A stretch of DNA of 64,000 nt from CAWGCA01 sp963820955 (GCA_963820955.1 CAWGCA010000018.1:6154-70153); one strand, 5' to 3'; counted from the stretch's first letter, positions 44,204 to 53,250 are shown. The notes: a model not told the origin generated them from the sequence alone. Made by a program: numbers and translations.

Positions 44204-46315
44204 TTATGCGGGTTGCGTCTGTTTTTCCCCTGGCCCGATGCGCTCAAGAACGACTACGGAGCCTGCCTGAACCAGGTAACTGTTACCCCTGATTGGGAAG
44301 CTGTGTGCAGGATCGACGATATCTTCCGGCGACGGCAGGCCCGTGTCGACTAACAAGCGCCAGGTTTGATCTTGAATCACGGGCAGTTCCATTTCCCCTG
44401 AAGATTCCGACAGATTGATCATAATATGAAGATCCGCCTCTCTCTCTTCAACGGCAGCCAGACTGAAAGCGAGAATTTGACTGTCCGGATCATCCCAACG
44501 GGTGGTATTGAGGTGGACCCCATGCCAGGAGACGTCAGGCATGACTTTTTCATCGCTTCGATCACCGTTCAGGAAGCGCCTTCGCATGAGGCTGGGGTGG
44601 CGTCTACGCAGGGCGATCATGAGCCGGACAAAACGCAGCATGTCTGCATTTTTTCGAGTCAGTGACCAATCGAACCAGCTCAGTTCGTTGTCCTGACAGT
44701 AACTGTTGTTGTTGCCTTTCTGGGTGTGCAGAACCTCGTCGCCGGCTAGTATCATGGGAACTCCCTGGCTCACCAGGAGCATGGCGATGGCATTCTTTGC
44801 GTGCCGCTTGCGTGTTGCCATCACCCCGATATCGGTCGTCTCACCCTCGACACCGCAATTGGAACTGAGATTGTCATCACTCCCGTCGTGATTTTCCTCA
44901 CCGTTGGCCCAGTTCCGTTTTTTTTCGTAGCTGAAGAGGTCGTACAGCGTGAATCCGTCGTGGCAGGTGACAAAGTTGATGCTGTTGATGGGCAGACGTC
45001 CCTGGGATTTATAGAGATCGCTACTCCCGCTCATGCGGGTAGCCAGTTCACCAATCAGCCCTTTTTCACCACGTAGACAGCGACGCAGTACATCGCGGTA
45101 TCTACCGTTCCATTCCGCCCAGCGGTATCCGGGGAAGGTGCCAACCTGATAGAGGCCCGCGGCATCCCACGCCTCGGCGATTAGTCTCGTCGCCGCCAGT
45201 TGATCCGAGAGCTCGATGCCCCAGAGTACCGGTGGATTACGCAGTGGTTCTCCGTTTTCGTCTCGTGCCAGGGCACTGGCTAGGTCGAAGCGAAATCCAT
45301 CAACATGCATCTCTTTGACCCAGTATTCGAGGCATCCGATGATAAACATCGCCACGATCGGGTGGTTGCAGTTCACGGTGTTGCCACAACCGGTATAGTC
45401 TCGATAGAGGCCTTTGTCCAGCGGATCCAGATGATAGAAAATATCGTTTCCCATCCCTTTGAAATTGATGGTGGGGCCATCTGCACCGCCCTCGGCGGTG
45501 TGGTTGAAGACCACATCCAGAATGACACCTATACCCACCTTATGCAGGGCCTTTACCAGATTCCGGAACTCTTTGGGATGCGTGCCTTGATCGGGAGATA
45601 CACAGTAGCCAGGATGAGGGCTGAAAAAACTGTGGGTGCTGTAGCCCCAATAGTTTTTCAGCCCAAGTTCTCTGGTCTTATCGGGGACGTCCTGTTCGTC
45701 GAAGGCCATGATAGGCATTAATTCTACATGGGTGATGCCCAGTTCCAGGAGGTAGGGGATTTTTTCAATCAGCCCGCGAAAAGTGCCCGGGTGCTTTACT
45801 TCCGATGTGTTGTGGCGGGTGAATCCACCTACATGAAGTTCGTAAATAACGGCATTCTCGACCGGTAAGCTGAGGGGTTTGTCCTCCTCCCAGTCATAGC
45901 TGTTATCAGCCACCATACCTCGCATGGAAAGGTGGTTGTTGTCACCGGGTTGTCTTGCCGCCTGCCGCTCCCAGAGTTGGTGACCAACCACGCGGGTCCA
46001 TGGATCCAGAAGGACCTTGTCTTTGTCGAAACGCAGGCCGGAGAGCCGGGTGTCGTTCGGGCCGTCCATTCGCCAGGCATACCAGGTTCCGACTGGCAGC
46101 CCTTCGACATAGACATGCCAGGAATAAAAAGTGCGATTGACGCTGGGGTTCAGGGAGATGATTTGGAAAGGTTTGGTACTGTTGGAGCGGGTATACAGCA
46201 GCAACTCCACGCTGGTTGCATGACTGCTGAAGATGGAAAAATTGACTCCGTTGGGGTCAGGTTTAGCCCCCGAAGGATAGCGAACTCCCGATTTTGTTTC
46301 GTATATCTTGTTCAT
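44204..46315 (-). CDS. glgX: Glycogen debranching enzyme GlgX (isoamylase-type)
   Basis: The 703-residue enzyme has an N-terminal CBM48 (PSGAKPDPNGVNFSIFSSHATSVELLLY), a GH13 catalytic barrel with conserved regions DVVFNHTAEGG, DGFRFDLASAL (nucleophile Asp), LIAEAWDA (acid Glu) and FVTCHDGFTLYDL, and a C-terminal beta domain. It hydrolyses alpha-1,6 branch points in glycogen left by phosphorylase. The length matches the family. It is a single gene; no other glg genes are in the window. The codon start at 46315 (ATG) has no strong ribosome-binding site. Confidence 0.95.
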   Translation of the reverse strand: MNKIYETKSGVRYPSGAKPDPNGVNFSIFSSHATSVELLLYTRSNSTKPFQIISLNPSVNRTFYSWHVYVEGLPVGTWYAWRMDGPNDTRLSGLRFDKDKVLLDPWTRVVGHQLWERQAARQPGDNNHLSMRGMVADNSYDWEEDKPLSLPVENAVIYELHVGGFTRHNTSEVKHPGTFRGLIEKIPYLLELGITHVELMPIMAFDEQDVPDKTRELGLKNYWGYSTHSFFSPHPGYCVSPDQGTHPKEFRNLVKALHKVGIGVILDVVFNHTAEGGADGPTINFKGMGNDIFYHLDPLDKGLYRDYTGCGNTVNCNHPIVAMFIIGCLEYWVKEMHVDGFRFDLASALARDENGEPLRNPPVLWGIELSDQLAATRLIAEAWDAAGLYQVGTFPGYRWAEWNGRYRDVLRRCLRGEKGLIGELATRMSGSSDLYKSQGRLPINSINFVTCHDGFTLYDLFSYEKKRNWANGEENHDGSDDNLSSNCGVEGETTDIGVMATRKRHAKNAIAMLLVSQGVPMILAGDEVLHTQKGNNNSYCQDNELSWFDWSLTRKNADMLRFVRLMIALRRRHPSLMRRRFLNGDRSDEKVMPDVSWHGVHLNTTRWDDPDSQILAFSLAAVEEREADLHIMINLSESSGEMELPVIQDQTWRLLVDTGLPSPEDIVDPAHSFPIRGNSYLVQAGSVVVLERIGPGEKQTQPA

Positions 46316-46412
46316 TGAACGGCTGCTTTAAATCTACCTGAGTATGTATTTTTTTAATACCTGGCCGGGATTCTCGATCGAGTCAGCAATTGTACTCCCT
46401 AATCTGGTGTAT

Positions 46413-46535
46413 TAGGGCCTGTTAACACTATGCGCATATCCATAGACGGAGGCCATTTTTTCTCAGGACAAGGCGCACTGAGCGCCGTGTACCTGCGGTA
46501 CACAAGTGAAAGTGCAACGCGGTCATGGGGAAATC
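46413..46535 (+). mobile_element. Family 2 miniature element, truncated copy
   Basis: Left end AGGGCCTGTTAACACTATGC, then 'ggaggccattttttctcagg' and GTGTACCTGCGGTACAC, a perfect small hairpin. The element loses its right end near 46535. The best copy is at 49026-49194. Confidence 0.65.
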
Positions 46536-46692
46536 CGGGTTTGTCTGATTTCTCGATTCGAATTATTCCTCAAAGAATATATGGATAATATCCTATTGAA
46601 TTACTCTGGAATTAGACTAGATTATCAGGTAACTACTGGGTTGCATTCGAAGTAGGGAATAATTTCAACAGGCCACTGGAAAAGAGGGAGTT

Positions 46693-46929
46693 ATGAATAC
46701 TTACGATGTTAATGTAGTAGTGCATATAGACGAGGAGTTGTCTCCCAGTGAAATACACAATGTGGAACAGAGACTTTCCGATATCAATGGGATAGTGAGT
46801 GCCTGCGCCCATGAGAAGACCCCGCACCTGCTGGTGGTAGATTACGATCCCCGGACCATTCAGGCAGGGAGTCTTTTGCAACACCTCAAGAGTGATGGTC
46901 TGCATGCTGAATTGATCGGTGGTGTCTGA
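46693..46929 (+). CDS. Small heavy-metal-associated-like (HMA fold) protein without CxxC
   Basis: The 78-residue protein looks like a ferredoxin-like HMA fold (YDVNVVVHIDEELSPSEIHNVEQRLSDINGIVSACAHEKTPHLLVVDYDPRTI, then LLQHLKSDGLHAELIGGV) but lacks the copper-binding CxxC; only one cysteine (Cys38) remains. A metal-carrier role is therefore unclear. GAGGGAG stands 3-9 bases before ATG. It is a single gene between repeat fragments. Homologues without the motif have been found in many proteobacteria, with no known function. Confidence 0.72.
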   Translation: MNTYDVNVVVHIDEELSPSEIHNVEQRLSDINGIVSACAHEKTPHLLVVDYDPRTIQAGSLLQHLKSDGLHAELIGGV

Positions 46930-47104
46930 TTCGTCTGCCGCGCGGGGGAACTAATTTAACAGGCAGGATTGCTCCTCTGGGCATGGATTGACCTAAGTAC
47001 TGCAGGCGCTAGGTCCTCGAAGAGAAGGGATGTGGGTGTTTGTGGCTGGGGTTTTTCCCTCTTGAAGGGGAGGTTGCGGCGATAACTCATTAAAGATCCG
47101 AACG

Positions 47105-47130
47105 CCCCTCGATTTTTTCGAGCTGCCCTA
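47105..47130 (+). repeat. Family 1 end fragment
   Basis: GCCCCTCGATTTTTTCGAGC followed by TGCCCT keeps the terminal palindrome of family 1 without the rest. It lies in the 370-base gap before the HNH gene, which otherwise holds no gene. Confidence 0.5.
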
Positions 47131-47303
47131 AAGCGAAAGGGAACGATGGCTGCGCTCCGAGGTGGTCGGGGAGAGTGATCGTCTGTACTGTTCGGATACT
47201 CCTGCCCATCTGGATAGCGTAATACAACCAACCTGATATATTCTATCGATTATAGAATAATTGATCTCAGAGATGGGCCTGCTTGAGCAGGGGGCAGTTC
47301 GAC

Positions 47304-47687
47304 ATGTCGACGAATAAAACAGACTCAGCTAGCGACAGACTGGATCGAATAGTCGCCGAGGCGAGACAGAACCGTGTGCAGCGTGAGAAAGGCTATCGGG
47401 AGCAGGCGTTAAAAATCTATCCCTGGATCTGCGGACGCTGTGCCCGCGAATTCAGTCGTGAAAATCTTCACGAGCTTACCGTCCATCACAAAGACCACGA
47501 CCACGACAACAATCCGCCCGATGGCAGTAATTGGGAACTGTTGTGCCTCTACTGTCATGACAATGAGCACTCACGGTATCTGGAGCATGAGGCGAACGCT
47601 CAGACTATAAAAGGCAGCCAGCAGGAAACCGCTGCCACCCACAATCCATTCGCCAATCTGAAGGATTTGCTGAGGGAAAAAGAATAG
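47304..47687 (+). CDS. yajD: YajD-family HNH nuclease
   Basis: The 127-residue protein has a helical basic N terminus (DRLDRIVAEARQNRVQREKGY), a zinc-binding pair CGRC, the HNH core LHELTVHHKDHDHDNNPPDGSNWELLCLYCHDNEHSR (His-His and Asn, with a second CxxC-like pair CLYC), and a tail NPFANLKDLLREKE. It matches YajD in E. coli, a predicted nuclease of unknown physiological target. ATG at 47304 follows GGGGG; TTG at 47283 adds seven residues. It is convergent with the cold-shock gene, with a bidirectional terminator between. Confidence 0.9.
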   Translation: MSTNKTDSASDRLDRIVAEARQNRVQREKGYREQALKIYPWICGRCAREFSRENLHELTVHHKDHDHDNNPPDGSNWELLCLYCHDNEHSRYLEHEANAQTIKGSQQETAATHNPFANLKDLLREKE

Positions 47688-47849
47688 GGAAAGTTGATCC
47701 TGTACACCTGTGAATTTCCTTGTGGAACGGAAGCAGACAGCGGGTGTCAGTGCGTCACTCAGTCGAGAGAAACTGTACGAGACAGCAGGGGAGTTCTTCG
47801 GCAGAGAGTCCGAAATGTCCGTTAGGGTCGAGCGGGAGACCTGCACAAA

Positions 47850-47890
47850 AAAACGAAACCCTTCCAGTGCGGAAGGGCTTCTTTATTTGA
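47850..47890. terminator. Bidirectional terminator between yajD and csp genes
   Basis: CCCTTCC (47859-47865), loop AGTGC, GGAAGGG (47871-47877). The plus-strand side runs into CTTCTTTATTT; the minus side into TTTCGTTTTTTTG. Serves mainly the minus-strand cold-shock gene. Confidence 0.85.
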
Positions 47891-47910
47891 ATCCAGATTC
47901 TTCGATTGAA

Positions 47911-48114
47911 TTATTCAGCGACAACGTTACTTGCTTGAGGTCCTTTAGGACCTTTCTGAATCTCGAAGCTCACCTTTTGACCTTCTGTTAAGCTCTTGAA
48001 TCCACTGCCTTGGATAGCGCTGAAATGCACGAATACATCGTCGCCCCCATCGTCCTGAGAAATAAAGCCAAAACCCTTGGATTCGTTAAACCACTTCACA
48101 GTGCCCGTAGCCAT
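47911..48114 (-). CDS. Cold-shock protein, CspA family
   Basis: The 67-residue protein is a complete cold-shock domain with both RNA-binding motifs, KGFGFI (RNP1) and DVFVHFSAI (RNP2), and the family ending GPQASNVVAE. It is a cytosolic RNA chaperone. The family has many copies per genome, and which Csp this is cannot be said. The leader is long (over 100 bases with A/T-rich sequence), as seen in Csp genes with cold-regulated 5' regions. It ends at a strong terminator. Confidence 0.96.
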   Translation of the reverse strand: MATGTVKWFNESKGFGFISQDDGGDDVFVHFSAIQGSGFKSLTEGQKVSFEIQKGPKGPQASNVVAE

Positions 48115-48529
48115 TACACAATTACCTTAAAAAATTAACAAACAATAAATCCACGTGCAGGTCGTGTACTGGGGTGTTCGGGCGATACAATGGAAAGGAA
48201 GGACCTAAAGTTGACCGAAAAAACCACATACACAATCTGCAGTCTTTCAAAGTTTAAGCGAATCTTGAACTGGATACCATAGTAAAATTGCCGACTGTCT
48301 TTGATTTCTTTCAGATTTCTACACTCTGTAGGTAGGTGTTTTACTTACAGTAAGTAGCGTAAGAACGGTGCGGGCGAGGGGAACTGCGGATTATGCTGCA
48401 GGGCAGGCGCCCGGCGGTCAGAACTGGATCAACCGAATCTCAGGCGGAAACCCGGTATGGATGCCACACTGGAAATGGGCGGCAGTAAGGTCAATACTGT
48501 AGCTAACAGGGGAAAGCGGGAGACAGATT
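48115..48529. other. Divergent region with cold-shock leader and usp promoter
   Basis: 415 bases between the divergently transcribed csp and usp genes. The first 150 bases on the minus strand are AT-rich (TTTTTTAAGG ribosome-binding site, GATTCGC upstream), as expected for a csp leader. No gene or window repeat is seen. Confidence 0.4.
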
Positions 48530-48970
48530 GTGGGGGCATATCAACATATTCTGCTGGCGGTCGATTTCACGCCTGAGGTGAGAATGGTTACCCGCAAAGG
48601 GAGGGAGCTGGCTGGACAGAATGGGGCCAAAGTCAGCCTGGTTCATGTCGTAGAATATAGTAGCAGTAGCTACCCAGCCGATTTAGCGCCGCCAGTGGCG
48701 CTTGATCTGGATGATCGTCTAAAAAAAAGCGCCGAAGTAGAATTGAAGGAACTCGCCATTACCCATGGATTTCCAGACGCTAAGCGCTATGTTGAGTTGG
48801 GTGTTCCGAAACATGAGATCGTGCGGATTGCCGAAGAGAAAACGGTAGATCTCATCATAATCGGCAGTCATGGCCGCCACGGTATGCAATTCCTACTCGG
48901 ATCGACTGCCAACGGGGTTCTTCACCTGGCAAAATGCGATGTGTTGGCGGTGCGAATGGGCGGTTATTGA
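48530..48970 (+). CDS. Universal stress protein, UspA type
   Basis: The 146-residue protein has the Usp fold: YQHILLAVDFTPE at the start and DLIIIGSHGRHGMQFLLGSTANGVLHLAKCDVLAVRM at the end. The loop between the glycines is one residue short of the ATP-binding Usp consensus, as in the UspA branch that does not bind ATP. It is a cytosolic stress-resistance protein. GTG at 48530 follows GGGAG by 8 bases, which fixes the start. Single gene, divergent from csp. Confidence 0.93.
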   Translation: MGAYQHILLAVDFTPEVRMVTRKGRELAGQNGAKVSLVHVVEYSSSSYPADLAPPVALDLDDRLKKSAEVELKELAITHGFPDAKRYVELGVPKHEIVRIAEEKTVDLIIIGSHGRHGMQFLLGSTANGVLHLAKCDVLAVRMGGY

Positions 48971-49025
48971 AAGTGAGCCGCAATCGGCCAAGTCCCCTAT
49001 TCCACCGGGCGGAAGGTTGCAGTAT

Positions 49026-49194
49026 GGGAGGCTGTTAACACGATGTGGATATCCATCGACGGAGGCCGTTTTTTCGCAGGACAAGGCGCACTGAGCGCTG
49101 TGTACCTGCCGTACACAAGTGAAAGTGCAACGCAGTCACGGGGATTAATGGCCTCGTCCCAACGCTGGGTATCCGCATAGTGTTAACCGGCCCT
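49026..49194 (+). mobile_element. Family 2 miniature element, complete copy
   Basis: A 169-bp element. The left end begins GGGAGGCTGTTAACACGATG and the reverse of the right end reads AGGGCCGGTTAACACTATGC; about 25 bp are inverted repeats. Inside is GTGTACCTGCCGTACAC, a hairpin. It ends two bases before the stop codon of the DUF2058 gene, so it probably serves as its 3' end. Confidence 0.72.
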
Positions 49195-49196
49195 AA

Positions 49197-49784
49197 TTAC
49201 CATATCAAATCGTCAGGGATGTCATAGTCTGCGTAGTAGGGGTCGCTTTCGTTGTCTTTGTCTTGCTGTGGGTCACTGGGGTCATTGTACAACACGACCG
49301 TTTTTTCACTGCGATGGCGTATCTTTTCAGCAATTTCCGGGGGGACGAGTTCGTACTCTCCATTCAGATTCACGATTGCCAGTCTACCTGAGTAGATTTT
49401 CTTGCGTACCGGCTCTGAGATCCAGATTCTTTTCACCTTAGCATTGTCGGTAAAGTTAAAAGGGACATCCTCCTCGCCTTTGGATTGACGATTGCTCTCG
49501 ATCAGTTGCTTTATTTGTGCAGCAATGGCCTTTTGTTTGGCTTGTGCCGTTCGCTGACGATTCAGCAGGCGATCCCTGTCTGTATTTTCAGCAAGGAGTT
49601 TCTCCACCTGGCTTCTCTTTTCGTCTGCAGTCGCAGATCGGTTGTGTAGTTTCTGTTTGCTCTTTTTACGCTTCTGAGCATTTATTTTTTTTGCCTGCTT
49701 CTCATCAACGAGGCCAGCTTTCAGCAATTGATCCTGCAGTGACTTACCCACCGGACTGCTCTCCTGTATCGATCGTCTTTTCAA
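49197..49784 (-). CDS. DUF2058 family protein (YaiL-like)
   Basis: The 195-residue protein matches the DUF2058 family: SPVGKSLQDQLLKAGLVDEKQAKKINAQKRKKSKQ, a coiled basic stretch (RLLNRQRTAQAKQKAIAAQIKQLIESN), and FNFTDNAKVKRIWISEPVRKKIYSGRLAIVNLNGEYELVPPEIAEKI. E. coli YaiL is a nucleoprotein-associated protein of unknown function. The end DPYYADYDIPDDLIW is acidic. The stop codon lies directly next to a family 2 element. A family 1 element precedes the gene. Confidence 0.92.
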   Translation of the reverse strand: MKRRSIQESSPVGKSLQDQLLKAGLVDEKQAKKINAQKRKKSKQKLHNRSATADEKRSQVEKLLAENTDRDRLLNRQRTAQAKQKAIAAQIKQLIESNRQSKGEEDVPFNFTDNAKVKRIWISEPVRKKIYSGRLAIVNLNGEYELVPPEIAEKIRHRSEKTVVLYNDPSDPQQDKDNESDPYYADYDIPDDLIW

Positions 49785-49794
49785 AAGGGACTAT

Positions 49795-49917
49795 AGGATA
49801 CTTATAAAAATCCCTCCATGGGATTTTTAGATACGGCGATCGAAAAGCGCGATTTCCGATCGCCTTAATTGTCATGCGCTTAGTTGCGCGAAAATAGTGG
49901 CATCTCCCTGCACCACT
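49795..49917 (+). mobile_element. Family 1 miniature element, copy E (right end lost)
   Basis: Starts AGGATACTTATAAAAATCCC, keeps GCGATCGAAAAGCGCGATTT and the CTCCCTGCACCA motif, but the right inverted end is missing. About 123 bp remain. It sits directly upstream of the DUF2058 start. Confidence 0.65.
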
Positions 49918-50072
49918 AGATGGATAAAAGCTGATTATGCCATTTCAAAACACTGTAACGCGAAAAATAAACCCTAGACTGAAGTGTACACATCTCGGCG
50001 GACGACGGTTCATGACAACGCACACAAACATCGTCTTGCACCGGAAGTCTTGGCTGCCGTTATAATTGGGCC

Positions 50073-51689
50073 ATGTTTATGAGCGCCTTTTTGAAATACT
50101 CCCCCGGACGCATTCGTGTGCACCTTTTCCGAGATCTGATGCTGGTGGTGCTGTTCGCAGTGGCTACGCTGGTGGCCGTCAACTACCTGCTGATTTCGGA
50201 GGTGCGTCGGGAACTGGCCTGGGGGCAGATTTCTCAATCTATGGTGCGGGTGCGGGACGAGGTGCGGCGTTTGCTTGAACCGGTCGAGCAGCAGCTTGCT
50301 ATCCTGCGTGACCTGGGTCGAACCGGAGAACTGGATCGGGGCGATGTTTCACGTTTGACCGCGCAGATGCTGCCAACCTTGACCCATCTGCCCCAGCTTT
50401 CCAGCCTGATCATCGTCGATGATTCGGGGGCTGAATACTTCCTGCAGCGCGATGGAGCTCAGTGGCTTGTACGTGAAAGGATGGCTGGTGACAGTGGACG
50501 AGTGACCTGGCGTCGTTGGGGTTCTGGGGGCGGTGAGTTAGAGAGCTGGGATGAGACCCTGAGTTACGATCCCCGTCAGAGACCCTGGTTCGAAGAGGCG
50601 TTGGGTAAGGCCAGCAGCGCAGAGATCAGCTGGAGCCGGCCCTATCTGTTTTTCTCCCGTCAGGTGCCTGGGGTGACCGCCTCGGCGGCCTGGCGTGATG
50701 GCGAAAAAACGTTCGTCGTGGCGCTCGATGTGGAGCTGACGACTATTCTGGAAACCATCGACTCCTTGTCCCTGGACGAAGATGGAAAGGGTTTTCTCTT
50801 TCGCTCGGATGGTGGGGTTTATGTGCCGCCGGTGGGCCAGACTGACCGGTTGCTGCCTGGAGCGGCGGAAAACTTTTTTTCGGCCAGCAGCAGTCACGGC
50901 GGCACTTTGTCGATCGATGCGGTGGCTGCCTGGCAGCGGCAGGGTGCGCCGGACGATAAGCCGATTCAATTCACCAGCGGTGAACGGTTGTGGTGGGGCG
51001 GATTCATGGCCCTTTACGCGGACGACGAGGCGGCTTGGCTGGGGGTTGCGCTGCCCCTCGGTGATCTGTTGACGGTGTTGCAGCGCCGCTGGCAGTTGGT
51101 ACTGATCGCTGCCTTGGCGGTGCTCGGTATGGCGCTGTTATTAATCGTTTTACTGGTGCGCAAATACAGTGGTCAGATCAAAGAGTTGCCCAGGCTGAGC
51201 ATCGAGCGGAAGCGCTATCAGGAAGATATCCGTAGCTTGATTCACAGTGGCGAAAGCATGCACCTGGAGTTCAAGTCGACTATGCGCATGAATCTGCGCA
51301 GTGGCAAACCCGGGAAGGAGATTGAGCTGGCCTGGCTCAAGGGTGCGGCAGCCTTTATGAATACCGAGGGAGGGATCCTGCTCATTGGGGTGGAGGACGA
51401 CGGTACTGTCCTGGGAATAGAGGCGGATGGCTTCGAAAATGAGGACAAGTGCAGGCTTCATTTCAAGAATCTTTTCAATCAGCACCTGGGGCCTGAACTC
51501 TCAAAATACGTGCGCCTTGAGATCTATCGGCTGGAAGAGCGGGAGGTGGTTGCCATAGAATGTGAACGCGCTGGAGAACCGGTGTTTCTGGTCCACAAAC
51601 AGGGGGAGTCTTTCTATATCCGCAATGGGCCATCCAACATAGAATTAACCATCAGCCAGGCGCTGAGCTATCTGCGTCGTCGCTTCTGA
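50073..51689 (+). CDS. Membrane protein with Cache-like sensor and C-terminal AlbA_2/Schlafen-type domain
   Basis: The 538-residue protein has a membrane helix (LMLVVLFAVATLVAVNYLLI), a periplasmic Cache-like domain (about 40-340; LSYDPRQRPWFEEAL and AWRDGEKTFVVALDVELTTIL are typical), a second helix (QLVLIAALAVLGMALLLIVLLV), and a cytosolic AlbA_2 domain (about 385-538; SMHLEFKSTMR, AFMNTEGGILLIGVEDDGTVLGIE, GESFYIRNGPSN). AlbA_2 domains occur in DNA- or RNA-binding and Schlafen-type nucleases. The fusion of an envelope sensor with AlbA_2 suggests a one-piece receptor whose output touches nucleic acid. ATG at 50073; the last 38 bases overlap antisense cca. Confidence 0.85.
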   Translation: MFMSAFLKYSPGRIRVHLFRDLMLVVLFAVATLVAVNYLLISEVRRELAWGQISQSMVRVRDEVRRLLEPVEQQLAILRDLGRTGELDRGDVSRLTAQMLPTLTHLPQLSSLIIVDDSGAEYFLQRDGAQWLVRERMAGDSGRVTWRRWGSGGGELESWDETLSYDPRQRPWFEEALGKASSAEISWSRPYLFFSRQVPGVTASAAWRDGEKTFVVALDVELTTILETIDSLSLDEDGKGFLFRSDGGVYVPPVGQTDRLLPGAAENFFSASSSHGGTLSIDAVAAWQRQGAPDDKPIQFTSGERLWWGGFMALYADDEAAWLGVALPLGDLLTVLQRRWQLVLIAALAVLGMALLLIVLLVRKYSGQIKELPRLSIERKRYQEDIRSLIHSGESMHLEFKSTMRMNLRSGKPGKEIELAWLKGAAAFMNTEGGILLIGVEDDGTVLGIEADGFENEDKCRLHFKNLFNQHLGPELSKYVRLEIYRLEEREVVAIECERAGEPVFLVHKQGESFYIRNGPSNIELTISQALSYLRRRF

Positions 51690-52854
51690 CTCTGCTACCC
51701 ATGGCCTGTTCGATGGCGCAGATGCGCTGTTGGCGGATCAGTTCTTGAATCCTCGCCGAGTCCTTCTCCCCGGCTATCAGGGTCTCGATATCGAATGAAC
51801 CAATGGCATGGAGGGCTTGGCGAAAAAGCTCGGTTGAGGGATAAGCCTGTGCGCAAGGGGCCTCCTGGCTCCGGTAGATCGCTTCGCAGGCTGACAGGAA
51901 CTGGTCGAAGCGTTCAGGTCGGCGCAATGCGTCTGTTGCCAGCAACAATTGAAGGATCGATGCCGCCGACAGATCCGTCACCTTTTCCACTTGTGTATGG
52001 TAGCGGGCTACGAGTCGGGCCAGATCATGGAATCGCCGGGGGGCCTTCAGTCTCTCGCACAGGGCATCGATGGATATCAGATTTTTATCGATGAGCAGTG
52101 GCTGCTCTGACTCGCTCTGGGCTTCCAAAGCATTGGCATTGGTCAGGGCAGCAAAACGCACCTCGGGTTCAGATGAGAGCCCTGCTGCAGCGTTAAGTAT
52201 CGCCCACGCCTTGGCCCCGGTATCTATCTCCGGGAACAGTTGTTGCCTGGCTCCACACTGCTCCAGCACCTGAAAAAAAGGGGCAGGGTCTGTTTCACTT
52301 AGTACCTTGACCAACTCCTGCCACACCCGTTCCGGTACCAGGGCATCGATCTCACCTGTTTCGACCATCTGTCGCATCAATGCCATGGTTTCGTGCGCCA
52401 CACAAAAATGCAGACTGGCGTAGCGGGCGGCAAACCGGGCGACACGCAGGATACGTACCGGGTCCTCCGCGAACGAGGACGAGATATGGCGCAATATCCG
52501 ATCCTTCAGATCGCGCTGGCCACCAAATGGGTCGATCAGTTGGCCGTCTAGGTCCTGAGCGATGGCGTTGATAGTAAGGTCGCGCCGCCCCAGGTCTTGC
52601 TCCAGCGTCACGTCGGGAGTGGCATGTACGACAAACCATTGATCGCTGGATCTGTTTTTTCGCTCGGTGCGGGCCAGCGCATACTCTTCCTTGGTTTCCG
52701 GGTGCAGGAAGACCGGGAATTCTTTCCCCACCTGGAGGAAGCCCGCTGTCAACATCTCCTCCACAGTGGCACCCACCACCACAAAATCCCGTTCGCTCAC
52801 TGGCCTGCCCAGCAGCGTGTCACGCACGGCTCCCCCCACCAGATAGCTTTTCAT
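51652..52854 (-). CDS. cca: CCA tRNA nucleotidyltransferase
   Basis: The 400-residue enzyme is the class II bacterial CCA-adding type, adding CCA to tRNA 3' ends. Marks: VGGAVRDTLLG, RDFVVVGA, VGKEFPVFLHPETKEEYALARTERK, DLGRRDLTINAIAQDLDG, and ILRHISSSFAEDPVRILRVARFAARY. Compared with E. coli Cca, the catalytic Asp21 is Glu here (conservative), and the C-terminal HD phosphohydrolase motif is not present (the corresponding HD/HDLGKG segment is missing), so repair activity is probably reduced to nucleotidyl transfer. It overlaps the 3' end of the AlbA_2 gene on the opposite strand by 38 bases. Confidence 0.93.
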   Translation of the reverse strand: MKSYLVGGAVRDTLLGRPVSERDFVVVGATVEEMLTAGFLQVGKEFPVFLHPETKEEYALARTERKNRSSDQWFVVHATPDVTLEQDLGRRDLTINAIAQDLDGQLIDPFGGQRDLKDRILRHISSSFAEDPVRILRVARFAARYASLHFCVAHETMALMRQMVETGEIDALVPERVWQELVKVLSETDPAPFFQVLEQCGARQQLFPEIDTGAKAWAILNAAAGLSSEPEVRFAALTNANALEAQSESEQPLLIDKNLISIDALCERLKAPRRFHDLARLVARYHTQVEKVTDLSAASILQLLLATDALRRPERFDQFLSACEAIYRSQEAPCAQAYPSTELFRQALHAIGSFDIETLIAGEKDSARIQELIRQQRICAIEQAMGSRVRSDDADSSAPG

Positions 52855-52984
52855 CGCATCAGCCCAAGTCCGTGGTCAATGGAACAGGTGGCGGGTTGGG
52901 GGGCATGGGCAGAATAGAATTATATTGAGATTGATAGATGATCGATATGCAAGTATAGCGGCTATACAACCTCATGCCCGTCAA

Positions 52985-53012
52985 TGGATATCCGCATAGT
53001 GTTAACAGGCCC
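52985..53012 (-). repeat. Family 2 end fragment
   Basis: GGATATCCGCATAGTGTTAA followed by CAGGCCCT keeps only one family 2 end. It lies in the 450-base gap after cca, with a family 1 copy next to it. Confidence 0.6.
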
Positions 53013-53105
53013 TGATACGATCATACTCGCCAAATTGTTATCTGAAAATAATTGAACCCCGCAGCGGAATTGAATGGCGAATGAGTCTCAGGGGTAGGCA
53101 GGTCA

Positions 53106-53248
53106 AGGGCATCGCGAAAAATTTGGGGTAACTGTGTGGTGCAGAGACGCAGGACTGTTTCAATGCGCGTAAGGGTATTAAAACGAAGGCGGTCGGAAAT
53201 CTCGCTTTTCGATCGCCCTATCGATCAACACAAGGGATTTTGCGAATT
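53106..53248 (-). mobile_element. Family 1 miniature element, copy F
   Basis: A 143-bp reverse copy beginning AGGGCATCGCGAAAAATTT. Keeps GTGTGGTGCAGAGACGC and GAAATCTCGCTTTTCGATC; the far end (GATTTTGCGAATTA) is degenerate. It abuts the terminator of the next gene. Confidence 0.65.
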
Positions 53249-53250
53249 AA

